Positions 43,402-52,778 of a DNA stretch of 64,000 bases are shown here, piece after piece. Numbering within the stretch: the first letter of the stretch is position 1; every line of letters begins with the position of its first letter. The translations under genes were made by a program, and so were the position numbers. Origin of the DNA: Azospirillum canadense (GTDB lineage Bacteria; Pseudomonadota; Alphaproteobacteria; Azospirillales; Azospirillaceae); NCBI RefSeq assembly GCF_025961225.1, contig NZ_JAOQNG010000005.1:248001-312000 (forward strand). Direction: 5' to 3'. The notes below the pieces were generated by a model. It ran no database searches. It was not told the DNA's origin and saw only the letters and a program-made list of their open reading frames with translations.

Positions 43402-43722
43402 ATGGACATGCACCCTCGCATCAGGGCGCGTCGCGTCGCGGTCGACGCCGCCCGCCGCGGCGCGTACGCCGCGGCCCAGGCGGAGTTTCAAGCCGTCGTA
43501 GCTGACTCGATCGCCAACCTGCGGTCGCTCGGCGCGGTGCACGCACATCCGGACATCCCGAGGCTGATCAGCTTCTGGCAGTCGATGGGGCGGATCATGC
43601 AGGCGCTCGACCCCGCCCGACCGGATTGCGAGGTGGTTCTGGACGCGGTGTTGTCGCTTTTGCAAACGGCACAATGCGAAACAAGACTTCTGGCGCGAAC
43701 GTTGTCGCAAGCCCTGTCCTGA
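43402..43722 (+). CDS. Small protein of unknown function between chemoreceptors
   Basis: A 106-residue, mainly helical protein with no family recognised. It is rich in alanine and arginine with D-A-A-R-R-G-A-Y-A-A-A-Q-A-E-F near the N-terminus and I-S-F-W-Q-S-M-G-R-I-M in the middle. It lies 171 bp after one receptor gene and 268 bp before the next, on the same strand. The codon-biased frame and location support a real gene. Confidence 0.55.
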   Translation: MDMHPRIRARRVAVDAARRGAYAAAQAEFQAVVADSIANLRSLGAVHAHPDIPRLISFWQSMGRIMQALDPARPDCEVVLDAVLSLLQTAQCETRLLARTLSQALS

Positions 43723-43990
43723 GACGGCACGGTGTCCAGTTCATCCGCATGCAGCGACTGCTCGCCCTTCCGGCACTACTGGAACCGCGGCGCATGACAG
43801 AGAAGGCGCTGATCGCGCAAATCCGGGGCAGCGTGCGTGTCGGGCGTCCCAATGCATAACCTCGGTGCGCTGAAGGTGCTGGGCCTTACCGGCGCCTCCG
43901 AGCGCCGAGTGGCATGGCTGTGCTAGGCCCGGTTGCAAAAGAGAACACACCCAGTCGCCATGGCCGATAAAGTGCCATTCAGAGGTAAAA

Positions 43991-45994
43991 ATGACCAAGT
44001 TGTTCAAGCATTTGCGTGTGTCGTGGAAGATTGGCATCGGGTTCGGCGCCTTGCTGTCCTTGCTCGTCGCGGTATCGGGGATCGGCGGGTACCAATTGCA
44101 TGAAGTCGATGCCAATTTCGACCGGTACAATGAGTATTCCGAAAACGCGTTGATTGTCAGCGAGTTGGAGCAGGCCATCAGCGCCGCTCAGGGTGCCGTG
44201 CGGGGTATCCTGCTCGCCAACAACGCGAAAAGCCGTGGCGTCCTGGAGGACGCCCTCAAGGCGCTCCAGGAGCGCGTCGCGCGCGCCAGCACGGCCCTGG
44301 CCGGCACGGATAAAGCCGCGCTGATGGCCGATACCGCCGTGTTGGTGCGGCACTACGACGAGACGACGCGCAAGCTGGTTAACGGGCTGGACCGCCGGGG
44401 AGAGATCGTCGCCGGGACGTTGAGCCGCATCGGGGGCGTCACCACCAAGACGCTCACGGACCTTTTCGATGAGGCCGTGAAGGACGGCGATCCGGTTTCG
44501 ACCCTGGCGGCGAGCCGAAGCAACGTCAGCCTCTTGACCGGCCGGCTCCATACGGTCCGTCTTCTGCTCACCAACGCCACACAGGAAGGCGACGACGCTC
44601 TGGCGGCGCTGCAGGAGGCGCAACGGCGCTTGCAGGAGGCCGCAGAGGTGGTCGAGGAGCCCCGGCGCCGCACGGCCATCGCCACTGTCCGGGCGGCCCT
44701 TCCCGGCTACCAGCAGGCCGTCGCGCAGCTTCGCGACACCACGGGCGACACCGAGAGACTGCGGCAGACCCTGCGCGAGTTGACGGAGAGCATCGGCGCC
44801 AAGGCCAGGGACATCCGGTCGGGAATCCGCGCCGACTTGGCCCAGGTGCGCCAGCAGGCCAACACCACGGTCGACGTGGCCCAGACGACCTTGCGGATCG
44901 TGTCGGTCGTCGCAGTGCTGCTCGGCATCTCCATGGCGCTGCTGATTGGCGGCGGCATCTCCCGCACAATTCGGGCCATGACTGCGGCAATGACGCGCCT
45001 TGCCGGCGGGGACCTGTCCGTCGACATCCCAGCCCAGGGCCGGCGCGACGAAGTCGGCGCGATGGCAGCGGCCGTGCAGGTCTTCAAGGAAACCGCCGTG
45101 GAACGGACGAAGCTGGAAACCGCGCAGCGGCAGGAAACCGAGCGGCGGTTGCTGCACGCGGCGGAGACCGACGCGGCCATCGCCGCGTTCGACGCATCAA
45201 TCCGGACCTCGCTCGACGCCCTTGGCGGGGCAGCGACGCAGATGCGGTCGGCCTCGGAGAGCATGGCGGCCGCAACCAAAGAGACCAGCCGCCAGGCGGC
45301 CAGCGTCGCCGCCGGGGCCGAGCAGGCGGCCGCCAACGTGCAAACCATGGCCACAGCGACGGAGGAGCTTTCCTCGTCCATCATCGAGGCCGGGCGGCAG
45401 ATCGCCCAGTCGGCGGACATCGCGCGCAGCGCGGTCGGGGAGACCCGGCGGGTCAATGAAAAGGTGCAGGGGCTGGCCGACGCAGCCCGGCGCATCGGCG
45501 ACGTGGTCAGTCTGATCAACACTATCGCCAGCCAGACCAACCTGCTGGCGCTGAACGCCACCATCGAGGCATCGCGGGCCGGGGAGGCCGGCAAGGGCTT
45601 CGCCGTGGTCGCGCAGGAGGTGAAGCATCTCGCCATCCAGACCGCGCGGGCGACAGAGGAGATCGCCGGGCACGTTTCGGCGATGCAGACGGCGACCGGC
45701 GACATGGTGCAGGCGATCCAGGAGATCGGCGGCACCATCGCCACGATGGACACCATCTCCACCGGCGTCGCCGCCGCGATGGAGCAGCAGGTGGCGGCCA
45801 CCCAGGAGATCACGCGGAACACTCAGGAAGCCGCCCGCGGTACGAGCGAGGTGACCAGCAGCATTATTGGCGTCAACCGGGCGGCCGACGTTTCCGGAGC
45901 CGCCGCCACGCAGGTGCTGGCGACCGCCGACGACTTGGGCCGGCAGGCCGGCGCCCTCAAGGAGGCCGTGGATCACTTCCTGGCGGCGGTGTGA
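43991..45994 (+). CDS. Methyl-accepting chemotaxis protein
   Basis: A 667-residue transmembrane chemoreceptor. Membrane helix near residues 13-35, a long helical periplasmic domain of about 260 residues (helical bimodular size), a second membrane helix near 300, HAMP, and a full signalling coil with Q-T-N-L-L-A-L-N-A-T-I-E-A-S-R-A-G at the tip. AGAGGT precedes the ATG. No C-terminal tether pentapeptide is seen. The ligand is unknown. Confidence 0.92.
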   Translation: MTKLFKHLRVSWKIGIGFGALLSLLVAVSGIGGYQLHEVDANFDRYNEYSENALIVSELEQAISAAQGAVRGILLANNAKSRGVLEDALKALQERVARASTALAGTDKAALMADTAVLVRHYDETTRKLVNGLDRRGEIVAGTLSRIGGVTTKTLTDLFDEAVKDGDPVSTLAASRSNVSLLTGRLHTVRLLLTNATQEGDDALAALQEAQRRLQEAAEVVEEPRRRTAIATVRAALPGYQQAVAQLRDTTGDTERLRQTLRELTESIGAKARDIRSGIRADLAQVRQQANTTVDVAQTTLRIVSVVAVLLGISMALLIGGGISRTIRAMTAAMTRLAGGDLSVDIPAQGRRDEVGAMAAAVQVFKETAVERTKLETAQRQETERRLLHAAETDAAIAAFDASIRTSLDALGGAATQMRSASESMAAATKETSRQAASVAAGAEQAAANVQTMATATEELSSSIIEAGRQIAQSADIARSAVGETRRVNEKVQGLADAARRIGDVVSLINTIASQTNLLALNATIEASRAGEAGKGFAVVAQEVKHLAIQTARATEEIAGHVSAMQTATGDMVQAIQEIGGTIATMDTISTGVAAAMEQQVAATQEITRNTQEAARGTSEVTSSIIGVNRAADVSGAAATQVLATADDLGRQAGALKEAVDHFLAAV

Positions 45995-46905
45995 CGGTGT
46001 AGGAGCCCGGCAGCCTCAACGCATGGGCGACGTGCGGGGGTGATAATACATCACAGCGAGACTTTGCTGCACAAAGCGGTTGGTGGCTCGTGCAGGTCGT
46101 CTGGTTCGGTCGCGACGCGACCCCGCTCGAGCCGAGTCCCCGATGCCCCGCAAAGCCAACGAGTGCCCCCGTCACAAGACTCCGGACGCCCGCAGCGATC
46201 GCGGCGTGGGCGCCGGCCAAGACAGACCACCAGAACCAGTGGACAGGCAGGTTGTTTATACCCTCAGTGCGTCAACTGACCGCGAAGCCGTGATCGTCCA
46301 CGCAGGACAGGGCCGTCAGGTCCGAGTAGGTCCGCTGTCCGCCAAGTACCGTCCGCGTCCCCGCCGTCCAGCGCTCAGCCGCCTCGGCTGTGAACCAGAT
46401 GGTCAAGCTGCCCCAAGCTTGCCGCCCCGCCTCGGACCCCGCCCAGTTGCGAGCCCGATCCCGCTGTTGGGAACTCGATGCCGTCGAGTGGCGTGGGCGT
46501 TGAGCGGCATGGGCGGACCCGCTCCGGAGATGAGCCGGCTTGGTGCAGCTCATTTACCGCACGAACCTTCCGCCGTACAGGCCCCGGCGGCCGCACCTTC
46601 TTGAAATTTCCAGTAGCATGAACGTGCAAGGCTCCGCTTTGAGAAGCTTAAAATAATTTATAAATGCGCCAAGTTGGTTTTTCGTCGCCATCACCAGCAG
46701 ACGAAGAATACTCGGATATGTCGCATCCAAATTAGCTGCTTTACGTTTTCGACATCCCGGTTTACCATTTGTTTGCAAATGCGAATTAGCGTACAACGTG
46801 TGCCTATGATGGAAAACGTGCGGGTGGAGCCGGTTTATGCAGCCCCATTCTACTTCCCGATTTGGTGTGTTTCCGGCATTTCTGGCAGTGGCTCGGACCG
46901 GCGTG
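45995..46905. other. Gap with IS5 debris
   Basis: About 900 bp. An IS5 transposase N-terminal remnant lies at about 46272-46480 (minus). The segment 46600-46830 is clearly AT-richer and may hold a promoter. No other feature was recognised. Confidence 0.5.
46272..46480 (-). pseudogene. IS5-family transposase, N-terminal remnant
   Basis: Reads N-W-A-G-S-E-A-G-R-Q-A-W-G-S-L-T-I-W-F-T-A-E-A then W-T-A-G-T-R-T-V-L-G-G-Q-R-T-Y-S-D-L. This parallels N-W-A-S-Y-E-A-G-L-R-R-R-G-S-L-T-L-W-V in the intact IS5 gene. It is strongly decayed. Confidence 0.65.
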
Positions 46906-47232
46906 ATGGCGACGCTCACAGACGCCACGTTCGCCGCAACCTTAAGGCGGTCCGATCGGGTGCACTTCTCCGCCGTGCTGGCCACCGTGCACATGGCGAT
47001 CGAGCGCAATGGAAGCTTGGTGGATGTGTCGGCCGCGTGGACGACCCTATCGTGGCAGCCCCTGGACACCGCCAAGCGGGTGAGGGTGATTGGCAGTGAC
47101 GGCACGGTACGGCTGTGGCAACGCGTCAAACATTGCCAACTCCGCCGCCGTTTGATCGCCGCCGCCGAGCCGCCTGTCGCCCGCGCTTTCACCCCCTGGC
47201 TCACGGCGACCGGCCTCGCCCGGACCACCTGA
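46906..47232 (+). CDS. Hypothetical protein
   Basis: A 108-residue open frame (start MATLTDATFA). No family is recognised. Segments such as V-L-A-T-V-H-M-A-I-E-R-N-G and R-V-R-V-I-G-S-D-G-T-V-R-L-W look like folded protein rather than an antisense shadow. An earlier ATG at 46837 would add 23 residues. It lies between IS debris and the truncated chemoreceptor. Confidence 0.4.
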   Translation: MATLTDATFAATLRRSDRVHFSAVLATVHMAIERNGSLVDVSAAWTTLSWQPLDTAKRVRVIGSDGTVRLWQRVKHCQLRRRLIAAAEPPVARAFTPWLTATGLARTT

Positions 47233-47371
47233 ACCAGTGAACGAGCAAGTTGGTCACGCTTGGTGCCGTCAGCCGACCACGGCGTTGACGGCACCCCATT
47301 CATAAACGAGTCCTCGTCCGCATTCCGCGTGCGTGAACCGGGACCGACGCCCAGAAAGGAACAGAGGCGCC

Positions 47372-47803
47372 GTGTCCATCAGAAACCGCGGGATCGGGGT
47401 GATCAGCCTCCTTTCCGGAATGGTCTTCGTGGCCGCCGCGGTAAACCTCGGTGAGCGCTGGGATACCTTCAGCCGGGCCGAGGAAGCGGTCCACCTCGAG
47501 CAGCTCGTGCAACGGGAGTTGGAACTGGCGGGCGCACTCAGTGTCGAGCGTGGCCCCATCAACCAGGCGCTGCGCGGCTCAACGATCTCCGCGAAGGTTC
47601 AGCAGGAGCTGGACGCCGATCTGAAGGCCAGCGAGGACGCCTTCGAGGCCCTGCAGGCGAGCGCCGCCGGCACGCCGGCGGCGACCAAGCTGAGCGATCT
47701 GCGCATGAAACTGGCGACCGCGCGCGCCCAGGCCACGGCCATCTGGTCGAAGCCGAAGGACGAGCGTTCCGCCGACGCGGCCGCCAAAGTGCTGGGGGCG
47801 TTC
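47372..47803 (+). pseudogene. Chemoreceptor or membrane sensor, truncated by an IS
   Basis: A GTG at 47372 opens MSIRNRGIGVISLLSGMVFV, one membrane helix, then a periplasmic helical domain (L-E-L-A-G-A-L-S-V-E-R-G-P-I-N-Q-A-L is typical of nitrate/nitrite-sensor-like domains with the E-R-G motif). After about 144 codons it runs into the IS end at 47804. The rest of the gene is absent on the far side, so the insertion was accompanied by a deletion. Confidence 0.7.
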
Positions 47804-48819
47804 AGAAGCTGTTTGTAGATGTCATGCGCTGACGGCGTGGGCGGTGAGGCGCTTCAGGCGCCGTGCGAGGATTGAGACGAAGGCGATCTCGACGAAAGCG
47901 ACGAGGTGCTCCTTCGTCCGCTCGACGATGATGTTCAATCGCCGGTAGCGAGCGGCCCAGGCGAACGAACGCTCCACGACCCACGCAATTTCGGTGGGAA
48001 TGAACACGCCGTCGCGGCCTCGCGCGATCGGCTGGATGGTGATGCCGAGGTCTTCGCCGACCTTGGCCAGGCGCTCGCCGCGATAGCCGAGATCGCCAAT
48101 GGCTGGTCCTTGGAAGCCTTTCCCGACGAGCTGGCGCAGCACCGGCACGATGCCCTTGGTATCGTGTACATTGGCCGGGGAGGCATCAACCGCCAGCGGG
48201 AGGCCGTATTTCTCGACCGCGATATGGACCTTCACCCCACGGATCTTCTTGCCGCCGTCGACGCCCCGCGCGAAGCAGCTTGGGGCCGAGCGGCAGGTCC
48301 GGCTGTCGATCACGACGGTGCTCGGCTCGGGCGTGTCGCCGCACGCCACACACCAGGTCCGGCGCAGCCGGTCGAGCAAGCGGCGCCACAGCCCAAGGCG
48401 GGTCCAGCGGGCAAACAGGGCGAAGAGCGTGCCGAAGGGGATGCCCGAGAGCTGGCCGATGGCCCGCCATTGCATGCCGCAATAGCACACGCACCAGACC
48501 GCCATAATCGCCTTGCGCAACGCCGCTCCGGTCAACGGCGGCTTCGGCCCGGGTCGCGTCGGCCGCCTGCCGTCCGCGGCCATCGCCGCCAGTTCGGTCA
48601 GCACCTCATCCACGAAGGCGTCCACGTCGGTAAACGCGTCCCACGCCGCCGGCGTGGTGCTTGCGGGACGAACGGCGGTGCCCATAAGCTGCTGGTCCGA
48701 CAGTTGTTGACGAAGGTCACAGCCCTACCAGACCATTCGCCCGGCGCAAATCCCCTCTTCAGCTTAAAGTAGCATCTCGCTCCGCGCCGGCCGGGATGCC
48801 CCTGCTACAAACATGCTCT
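47804..48819. mobile_element. IS5-family element (IS427/IS1031-like)
   Basis: About 1.02 kb with imperfect inverted ends (AGAAGCTGTTTGTAG at 47804-47818 and CTACAAACATGCTCT at 48805-48819) and one transposase gene on minus. No matching target duplication is visible, and the two flanks are unrelated genes, consistent with a deletion next to the element. Confidence 0.8.
47822..48685 (-). CDS. IS5-family transposase (IS427/IS1031 group)
   Basis: A 287-residue transposase in a single frame. V-V-I-D-S-R-T-C-R (first D), A-I-G-D-L-G-Y-R-G-E (second D) and V-V-E-R-S-F-A-W-A-A-R-Y-R-R-L (E) are intact. It differs from the longer IS5 transposases at 33.9 and 35.3 kb. Classical members of this group are often split by a frameshift; this one is not. 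Confidence 0.9.
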   Translation of the reverse strand: MGTAVRPASTTPAAWDAFTDVDAFVDEVLTELAAMAADGRRPTRPGPKPPLTGAALRKAIMAVWCVCYCGMQWRAIGQLSGIPFGTLFALFARWTRLGLWRRLLDRLRRTWCVACGDTPEPSTVVIDSRTCRSAPSCFARGVDGGKKIRGVKVHIAVEKYGLPLAVDASPANVHDTKGIVPVLRQLVGKGFQGPAIGDLGYRGERLAKVGEDLGITIQPIARGRDGVFIPTEIAWVVERSFAWAARYRRLNIIVERTKEHLVAFVEIAFVSILARRLKRLTAHAVSA

Positions 48820-49709
48820 TAGAATTGGCTCTCCGCCACCTTGTGGACGAGGAAGTCGCGAAACACCGCGATGCGCCTGGAATTCCGCAGCTCCTCCGGA
48901 TAGACGAAGAAGGCGTCCACCTGTGCGCCGGAGTGGGCGGGCAACACGCGCACCAGCTCAGGGCGGTCCTTGGCCAGATAATCGGGCAGGGCGCCGATGC
49001 CGAGCCCGCTCTCCACCGCTCGGAAGATGGCGTAGAGGTTGTTGACCTGCAGCACCGTCCGATCGCGGGCGATCGGCTCGGTGACCAAGCTGCGGAGCCA
49101 ATGGATCGTGGCGAACGGTCCCCGGACGTCCGGAGGGTAGGTGATGAGGTCGTGCGCCGCCAAATCGGAAACCGCCTGTGGTGCCCCGTGCCGCTGAAGA
49201 TAGCGTTGGTGCGCGTAGAGATGCGAGTGGAAGGCCATCAGGTGCCGCTGGATGAGGTCCGGTTGCCGGGGCGGGCTCACCCGGATGGCGACATCGGCCT
49301 CGCGCATGCCGAGGTCCAATTCGGTGTCGTCGATCAGCAGAGTGAGCTGGATCTCGGGGTAGAGTGCCAGAAACTCGCCGACGCGCGGCGTCAGCCAAGT
49401 GGCGCCGAACGCCGCCGTGGCCGTGACTTTCAGGGGGCCCTTGGCGATCTCCTTGCTCGCGATGAGCTGGGTCTCGGTCGTCGCCAGCTTGGCGAAGACA
49501 TCGTGCGCTGTGTGGTGCAGCACCTGGCCATGCTCGGTCAGGCTCAGCCCGCGGGCATGCCGGTGGAACAGCGCGACGCCAAGGCTGTCTTCCAGGGCGC
49601 TGATCTGCCGGCTGACCGCCGATTGGCTCAGGTTGAGGGCTTCTCCCGCATGAGTGAAGCTGCCGGCTTCGGCAACCGCGTGGAACACCCGCAGCTTGTC
49701 CCAGTCCAT
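48819..49709 (-). CDS. LysR-family transcriptional regulator
   Basis: A 296-residue LysR-type regulator. The winged helix-turn-helix reads F-H-A-V-A-E-A-G-S-F-T-H-A-G-E-A-L-N-L-S-Q-S-A-V-S-R-Q-I, and the effector domain begins K-G-P-L-K-V-T-A-T-A-A-F-G. It resembles the GcvA/AmpR-like group. The stop codon coincides with the end of the neighbouring IS, so the last residues may have been altered. The divergent partner gene was probably lost; the next gene is on the same strand. Confidence 0.9.
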   Translation of the reverse strand: MDWDKLRVFHAVAEAGSFTHAGEALNLSQSAVSRQISALEDSLGVALFHRHARGLSLTEHGQVLHHTAHDVFAKLATTETQLIASKEIAKGPLKVTATAAFGATWLTPRVGEFLALYPEIQLTLLIDDTELDLGMREADVAIRVSPPRQPDLIQRHLMAFHSHLYAHQRYLQRHGAPQAVSDLAAHDLITYPPDVRGPFATIHWLRSLVTEPIARDRTVLQVNNLYAIFRAVESGLGIGALPDYLAKDRPELVRVLPAHSGAQVDAFFVYPEELRNSRRIAVFRDFLVHKVAESQF

Positions 49710-49811
49710 CATACAGTCTCCCCTCGGATGCGTGCACGAAGACGGAATGAGAATACCACGCGCCAGTGGTTGGGGCGAAATCCCCCGTGAACGTTGCGGT
49801 CGGCAAACGGG

Positions 49812-50225
49812 TCATCCCGGCTCCACGTCACTCCGGGGGGATTTGCCCACCGGCACGACAGCGCCCGTGCGACTGCCGGGGGCGCTCGCCAGCAGGCGGC
49901 GGGCATAGAGGGCGTCGGGATGCTGCAGCATCTGTCCCGGATCGTCCATGGTCCAGCAGTCCAGCCCCGCCAGTGTCTGGACGCAGGCCCCGGCGGCGTC
50001 CCGCGACAGGAACTCGCGCGGCAAGCGGTGCCCAGTCGCCAGGTGGGTGATGATCCAGACCGGAACGCCGTCGTCGGCCGTACGCTGGTCCAACCCGAAG
50101 ACGCCGCGGACCTCGCCAGTGATTGTGATGGCAACGACTTGGTCCGGCGTGGCCCGGTCAGCGGCGACCGCCTCATAGGTCGCCGGTGTCCAGTCTGGTT
50201 TGCCGATCAGATCGCGGTTGCGCAT
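49812..50225 (-). CDS. Hypothetical protein
   Basis: A 137-residue protein, not recognised. It has recurring short motifs (V-V-A-I-T-I-T-G-E-V-R-G-V-F-G-L-D and V-W-I-I-T-H-L-A-T-G-H-R-L) suggesting a small beta-rich fold. It contains no signal peptide or membrane helix. It is probably a plasmid-accessory gene. Confidence 0.5.
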   Translation of the reverse strand: MRNRDLIGKPDWTPATYEAVAADRATPDQVVAITITGEVRGVFGLDQRTADDGVPVWIITHLATGHRLPREFLSRDAAGACVQTLAGLDCWTMDDPGQMLQHPDALYARRLLASAPGSRTGAVVPVGKSPRSDVEPG

Positions 50226-50321
50226 GTCTGGCCTGGAGTGAGGTCGTTGCTCTGCTTGGAGATTCCGCCGAGCCGCCGTCGTGAGGACATCGCCCTTGGT
50301 TCCATGTTCGTCAGGCGAATC

Positions 50322-50528
50322 TTACCGCGAGGTTCCGTTCGGTGGGCGGCGCGGCGGTGGGGAGCCGGGAGCCGTCCGCCACCGCACGATGCTGCGCACC
50401 GCGAACAGGGCGTTGTCGTTGTCCTCGATGGGAAAGAAGCGGCGCAGCTCGACCACAGCCGCCCACTCGCCACCCGCATCATAGGCGCGGCAGATGGCCA
50501 TGCGTTCCTCCTCGCTCACCATGAACAT
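50322..50528 (-). CDS. Small hypothetical protein
   Basis: A 68-residue open frame, start M-F-M-V-S-E-E-E-R near 50528 (ATG at 50522 also possible). Acidic and helical at the N-terminus (A-I-C-R-A-Y-D-A-G-G-E-W-A-A-V-V-E-L), proline and arginine rich at the C-terminus. No family is known. Confidence 0.45.
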   Translation of the reverse strand: MFMVSEEERMAICRAYDAGGEWAAVVELRRFFPIEDNDNALFAVRSIVRWRTAPGSPPPRRPPNGTSR

Positions 50529-50559
50529 GTCGGCCCCTGATCCTGTGTTGCTTGGAAGC

Positions 50560-50720
50560 TACTTCCCAGCGGCGCGGTCGTCACGCCCCAGCGAGCCTTG
50601 CGCGCGGGCCCGATCGCGCAATGCCCGTTCCTGCTCGGCCACGGCGATGCAGACCTGAAGGGCAAGGCGGCCCTGCGGCCGGTGGTGTCGATCTTGCCCA
50701 GCGAGACACCGGCCGCGCAT
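50560..50720 (-). pseudogene. Serine recombinase fragment
   Basis: Across two frames the sequence reads S-L-G-K-I-D-T-T-G then P-Q-G-R-L-A-L-Q-V and V-A-E-Q-E-R-A-L-R-D-R-A. It parallels S-L-G-D-P-I-D-T-T-S-P-Q-G-R-F-T-L-Q-I and A-E-F-E-R-A-L-I-R-E-R-T in the intact recombinase at 51.5-52.5 kb. It is frameshifted, with no catalytic N-terminus. Confidence 0.6.
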
Positions 50721-50836
50721 TTCGCGGAATGCCGACTTGGCAGCGAACAGCATGCGGGCGGTCGATGCGCAACGCCAGCGTCGCAACCGCCGGCGGGCAC
50801 CAGCGACCACTGGCCGCGAGACGCGTGCGAGCCCGC

Positions 50837-51253
50837 TCACCGATCCGGTGACGGCTGCGGCGCGTGTGGGATTGGGTCGCTGGCCCTCACCTTTGAGGAC
50901 GAGCGGCCGAGCGCAATGCTCGCGTCATCCGGAGCGAAGTCCGGCATGGCCGCGATGCCGTCGCGGGTCAGCCCGGTGAGACGGACGCCCTGCTCTGGCC
51001 GGACTCGGACCCGATTCATGTCGACCGCCACCGTCTTATGCCCACCGTTGGGCAGATTGGCGCTCTCGATCACCAGCTGGTGAATCCCATTGGTGCGCGG
51101 GTCAAGGACGATGTCGACCACCGTTCCAATCGTCTCCTCGCCCTCACCGTAGACGGTCCGGCCAAGCAGGGCCGCACCGTTCATCTCCATTCCCATGGCC
51201 GTCGAGGGTGCTGGCGGAGCGGCCGCTGCGGTGGGAATGTCGTTCTGGTTCAT
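50837..51253 (-). CDS. PRC-barrel domain protein, probably frameshifted in its export signal
   Basis: A 138-residue frame with a PRC-barrel: L-G-R-T-V-Y-G-E-G-E-E-T-I-G-T-V-V-D-I-V-L-D, then V-A-V-D-M-N-R-V-R-V. The chosen ATG (51253) has no ribosome binding site. Upstream, an ATG at 51374 has an ideal GGAGG and starts MRLRYALPQ; a second frame nearby encodes S-L-A-L-L-L-T-G-S-A-W-A-Q, a good signal peptide. Two frameshifts separate these from the PRC frame, so the natural product was probably exported and the gene may now be broken, or the sequence has errors. Confidence 0.7.
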   Translation of the reverse strand: MNQNDIPTAAAAPPAPSTAMGMEMNGAALLGRTVYGEGEETIGTVVDIVLDPRTNGIHQLVIESANLPNGGHKTVAVDMNRVRVRPEQGVRLTGLTRDGIAAMPDFAPDDASIALGRSSSKVRASDPIPHAPQPSPDR

Positions 51254-51513
51254 TTGGGTCGGCGCGGCGACTCCGCTGAATGGCAACGGCGACCGTGCCC
51301 CGCATTCTGAGCCCATGCCGAGCCGGTGAGCAAAAGCGCTAGGGATGCTGCGGTAGCGCATATCGAAGGCGCATGATGGCCTCCTTCGCCCGCCTTTGCG
51401 GGCTGTTCGTGGGACAATCAGAAAACAGGTGGGCGAGCCCAAACTCCCATAAGACTGCGGAAACGAGCCCCACTTCCAGTCTCCCTACCGTTTCCATCCT
51501 CTACCGCTTCCAA

Positions 51514-52488
51514 TCAGGGGTCCGTACCTCCCGCCTTCAGTGACTTCGGGGGGCGACCACGCCGGCGCGGCGCCTCCGGCTTGGGAAGGGGCCGATCTTC
51601 GAGAAGCCCTTGCGCGACGGCTTGGCCCAGCAAGTTCTGCACCGACGACACCGACCAACGCGTCTCACCGCGCGGCGTCCGGCAATGAATGCCCTCCAGA
51701 TGCCGGGCTATGTTGGTGAGCGTCGGGTTCTCCAACGTGTTCACCGCCATGGCGACCAGGGTGACGAGATCGTCGCTGTCCCGGCGGCGGGGCGTGCGCT
51801 CCAGCACCACTTCGTCCACGAAGCCATCCCGGGCGAGGCGGCGCACGGCCCGCGCCAAGGCCGGGCCAGTCCACGAACCACCGTCGGGCCGCCGCGAGCC
51901 GCTCTTGGCCAGACTGCGGGCCACGGTCTCCCACGGATACGCGGGCCGCATCGCCCGCACATGGGGCAGAATGGCGTCGGCCACGCGCAGCACGTCGGCG
52001 TCGCGCCGCGCCTCACGCGCGTCATTGACGGCGCGCACCGCCGCGGCGGAGCGGAAGCGCAGTCCCGGATTGCCGCCGATGCGGCCGCGCTCCCGGGCCG
52101 CCTTCAACCCGGCCTTGGTGCGCTCGCGGATGAGGGCGCGCTCGAACTCGGCGACGGCGCCGAGGATTTGCAGGGTGAAGCGGCCCTGCGGGCTGGTGGT
52201 GTCGATCGGATCGCCGAGCGAGCGGAAGCCGGCGCCTTTGGCGTCGAGGGCCGCGAGGATCTCCAGCAGGTGGGCGAGCGAACGCGCCAACCGGTCGATG
52301 CGCACGACGACCAGCACGTCGCCCTTGCGGCAGCGCTCGATGGCGCGCTTTAATTCCGGGCGCGATCGATCGCTACCGGAGGCGTGCTCGCGCAGAATGG
52401 TCGCGCAGCCGGCGGTCTTCAGCGCGTCGATCTGTGGATCGGTGGTCTGCTCGTCGGTCGACACGCGGGCGTACCCGATCAAGGCCAT
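51514..52488 (-). CDS. Serine recombinase (resolvase/invertase family)
   Basis: A 324-residue recombinase. The catalytic domain starts M-A-L-I-G-Y-A-R-V-S-T-D-E-Q with the active serine in R-V-S-T, and continues with V-V-V-R-I-D-R-L-A-R-S, G-D-P-I-D-T-T-S-P-Q-G and E-R-T-K-A-G-L-K-A-A-R. The C-terminal 170 residues are much longer than in gamma-delta-type resolvases and include arginine-rich segments, ending in an AT-hook-like R-R-R-G-R-P-P-K. The start at 52488 has GGAGAC upstream. Its role may be plasmid dimer resolution or transposon cointegrate resolution. Confidence 0.88.
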   Translation of the reverse strand: MALIGYARVSTDEQTTDPQIDALKTAGCATILREHASGSDRSRPELKRAIERCRKGDVLVVVRIDRLARSLAHLLEILAALDAKGAGFRSLGDPIDTTSPQGRFTLQILGAVAEFERALIRERTKAGLKAARERGRIGGNPGLRFRSAAAVRAVNDAREARRDADVLRVADAILPHVRAMRPAYPWETVARSLAKSGSRRPDGGSWTGPALARAVRRLARDGFVDEVVLERTPRRRDSDDLVTLVAMAVNTLENPTLTNIARHLEGIHCRTPRGETRWSVSSVQNLLGQAVAQGLLEDRPLPKPEAPRRRGRPPKSLKAGGTDP

Positions 52489-52778
52489 GGCATTGTCTCC
52501 ATCGGCAGCAGCCGGCTCATCCAAAAGAGCTTTGTCAAAAGTGGTAGTCCCCGGCCGGGTTATTTTACCAAACTCTCAGACGGCACGTAACGGCGGGATG
52601 AAGGCAACACTACCGACCAGAGGACCGTCGATGATCGGCGTGGGCTGGGGTCGAACGCGGGGCAGCACCGGAGTCGGACTCTCCCGTCTGGCGGAGCATC
52701 CGATCCACTTGGGCCTCTTCTCACCCGCGGACTGGCGCGCTACACCTCGGTGGCGCTTTGCCCATTCCGTGAGATGCC

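Noticed and set aside
43402..43722. Chemotaxis adaptor (CheW- or CheD-like) between receptor genes
   Set aside because: No CheW, CheD or CheX motif is visible; left as unknown.
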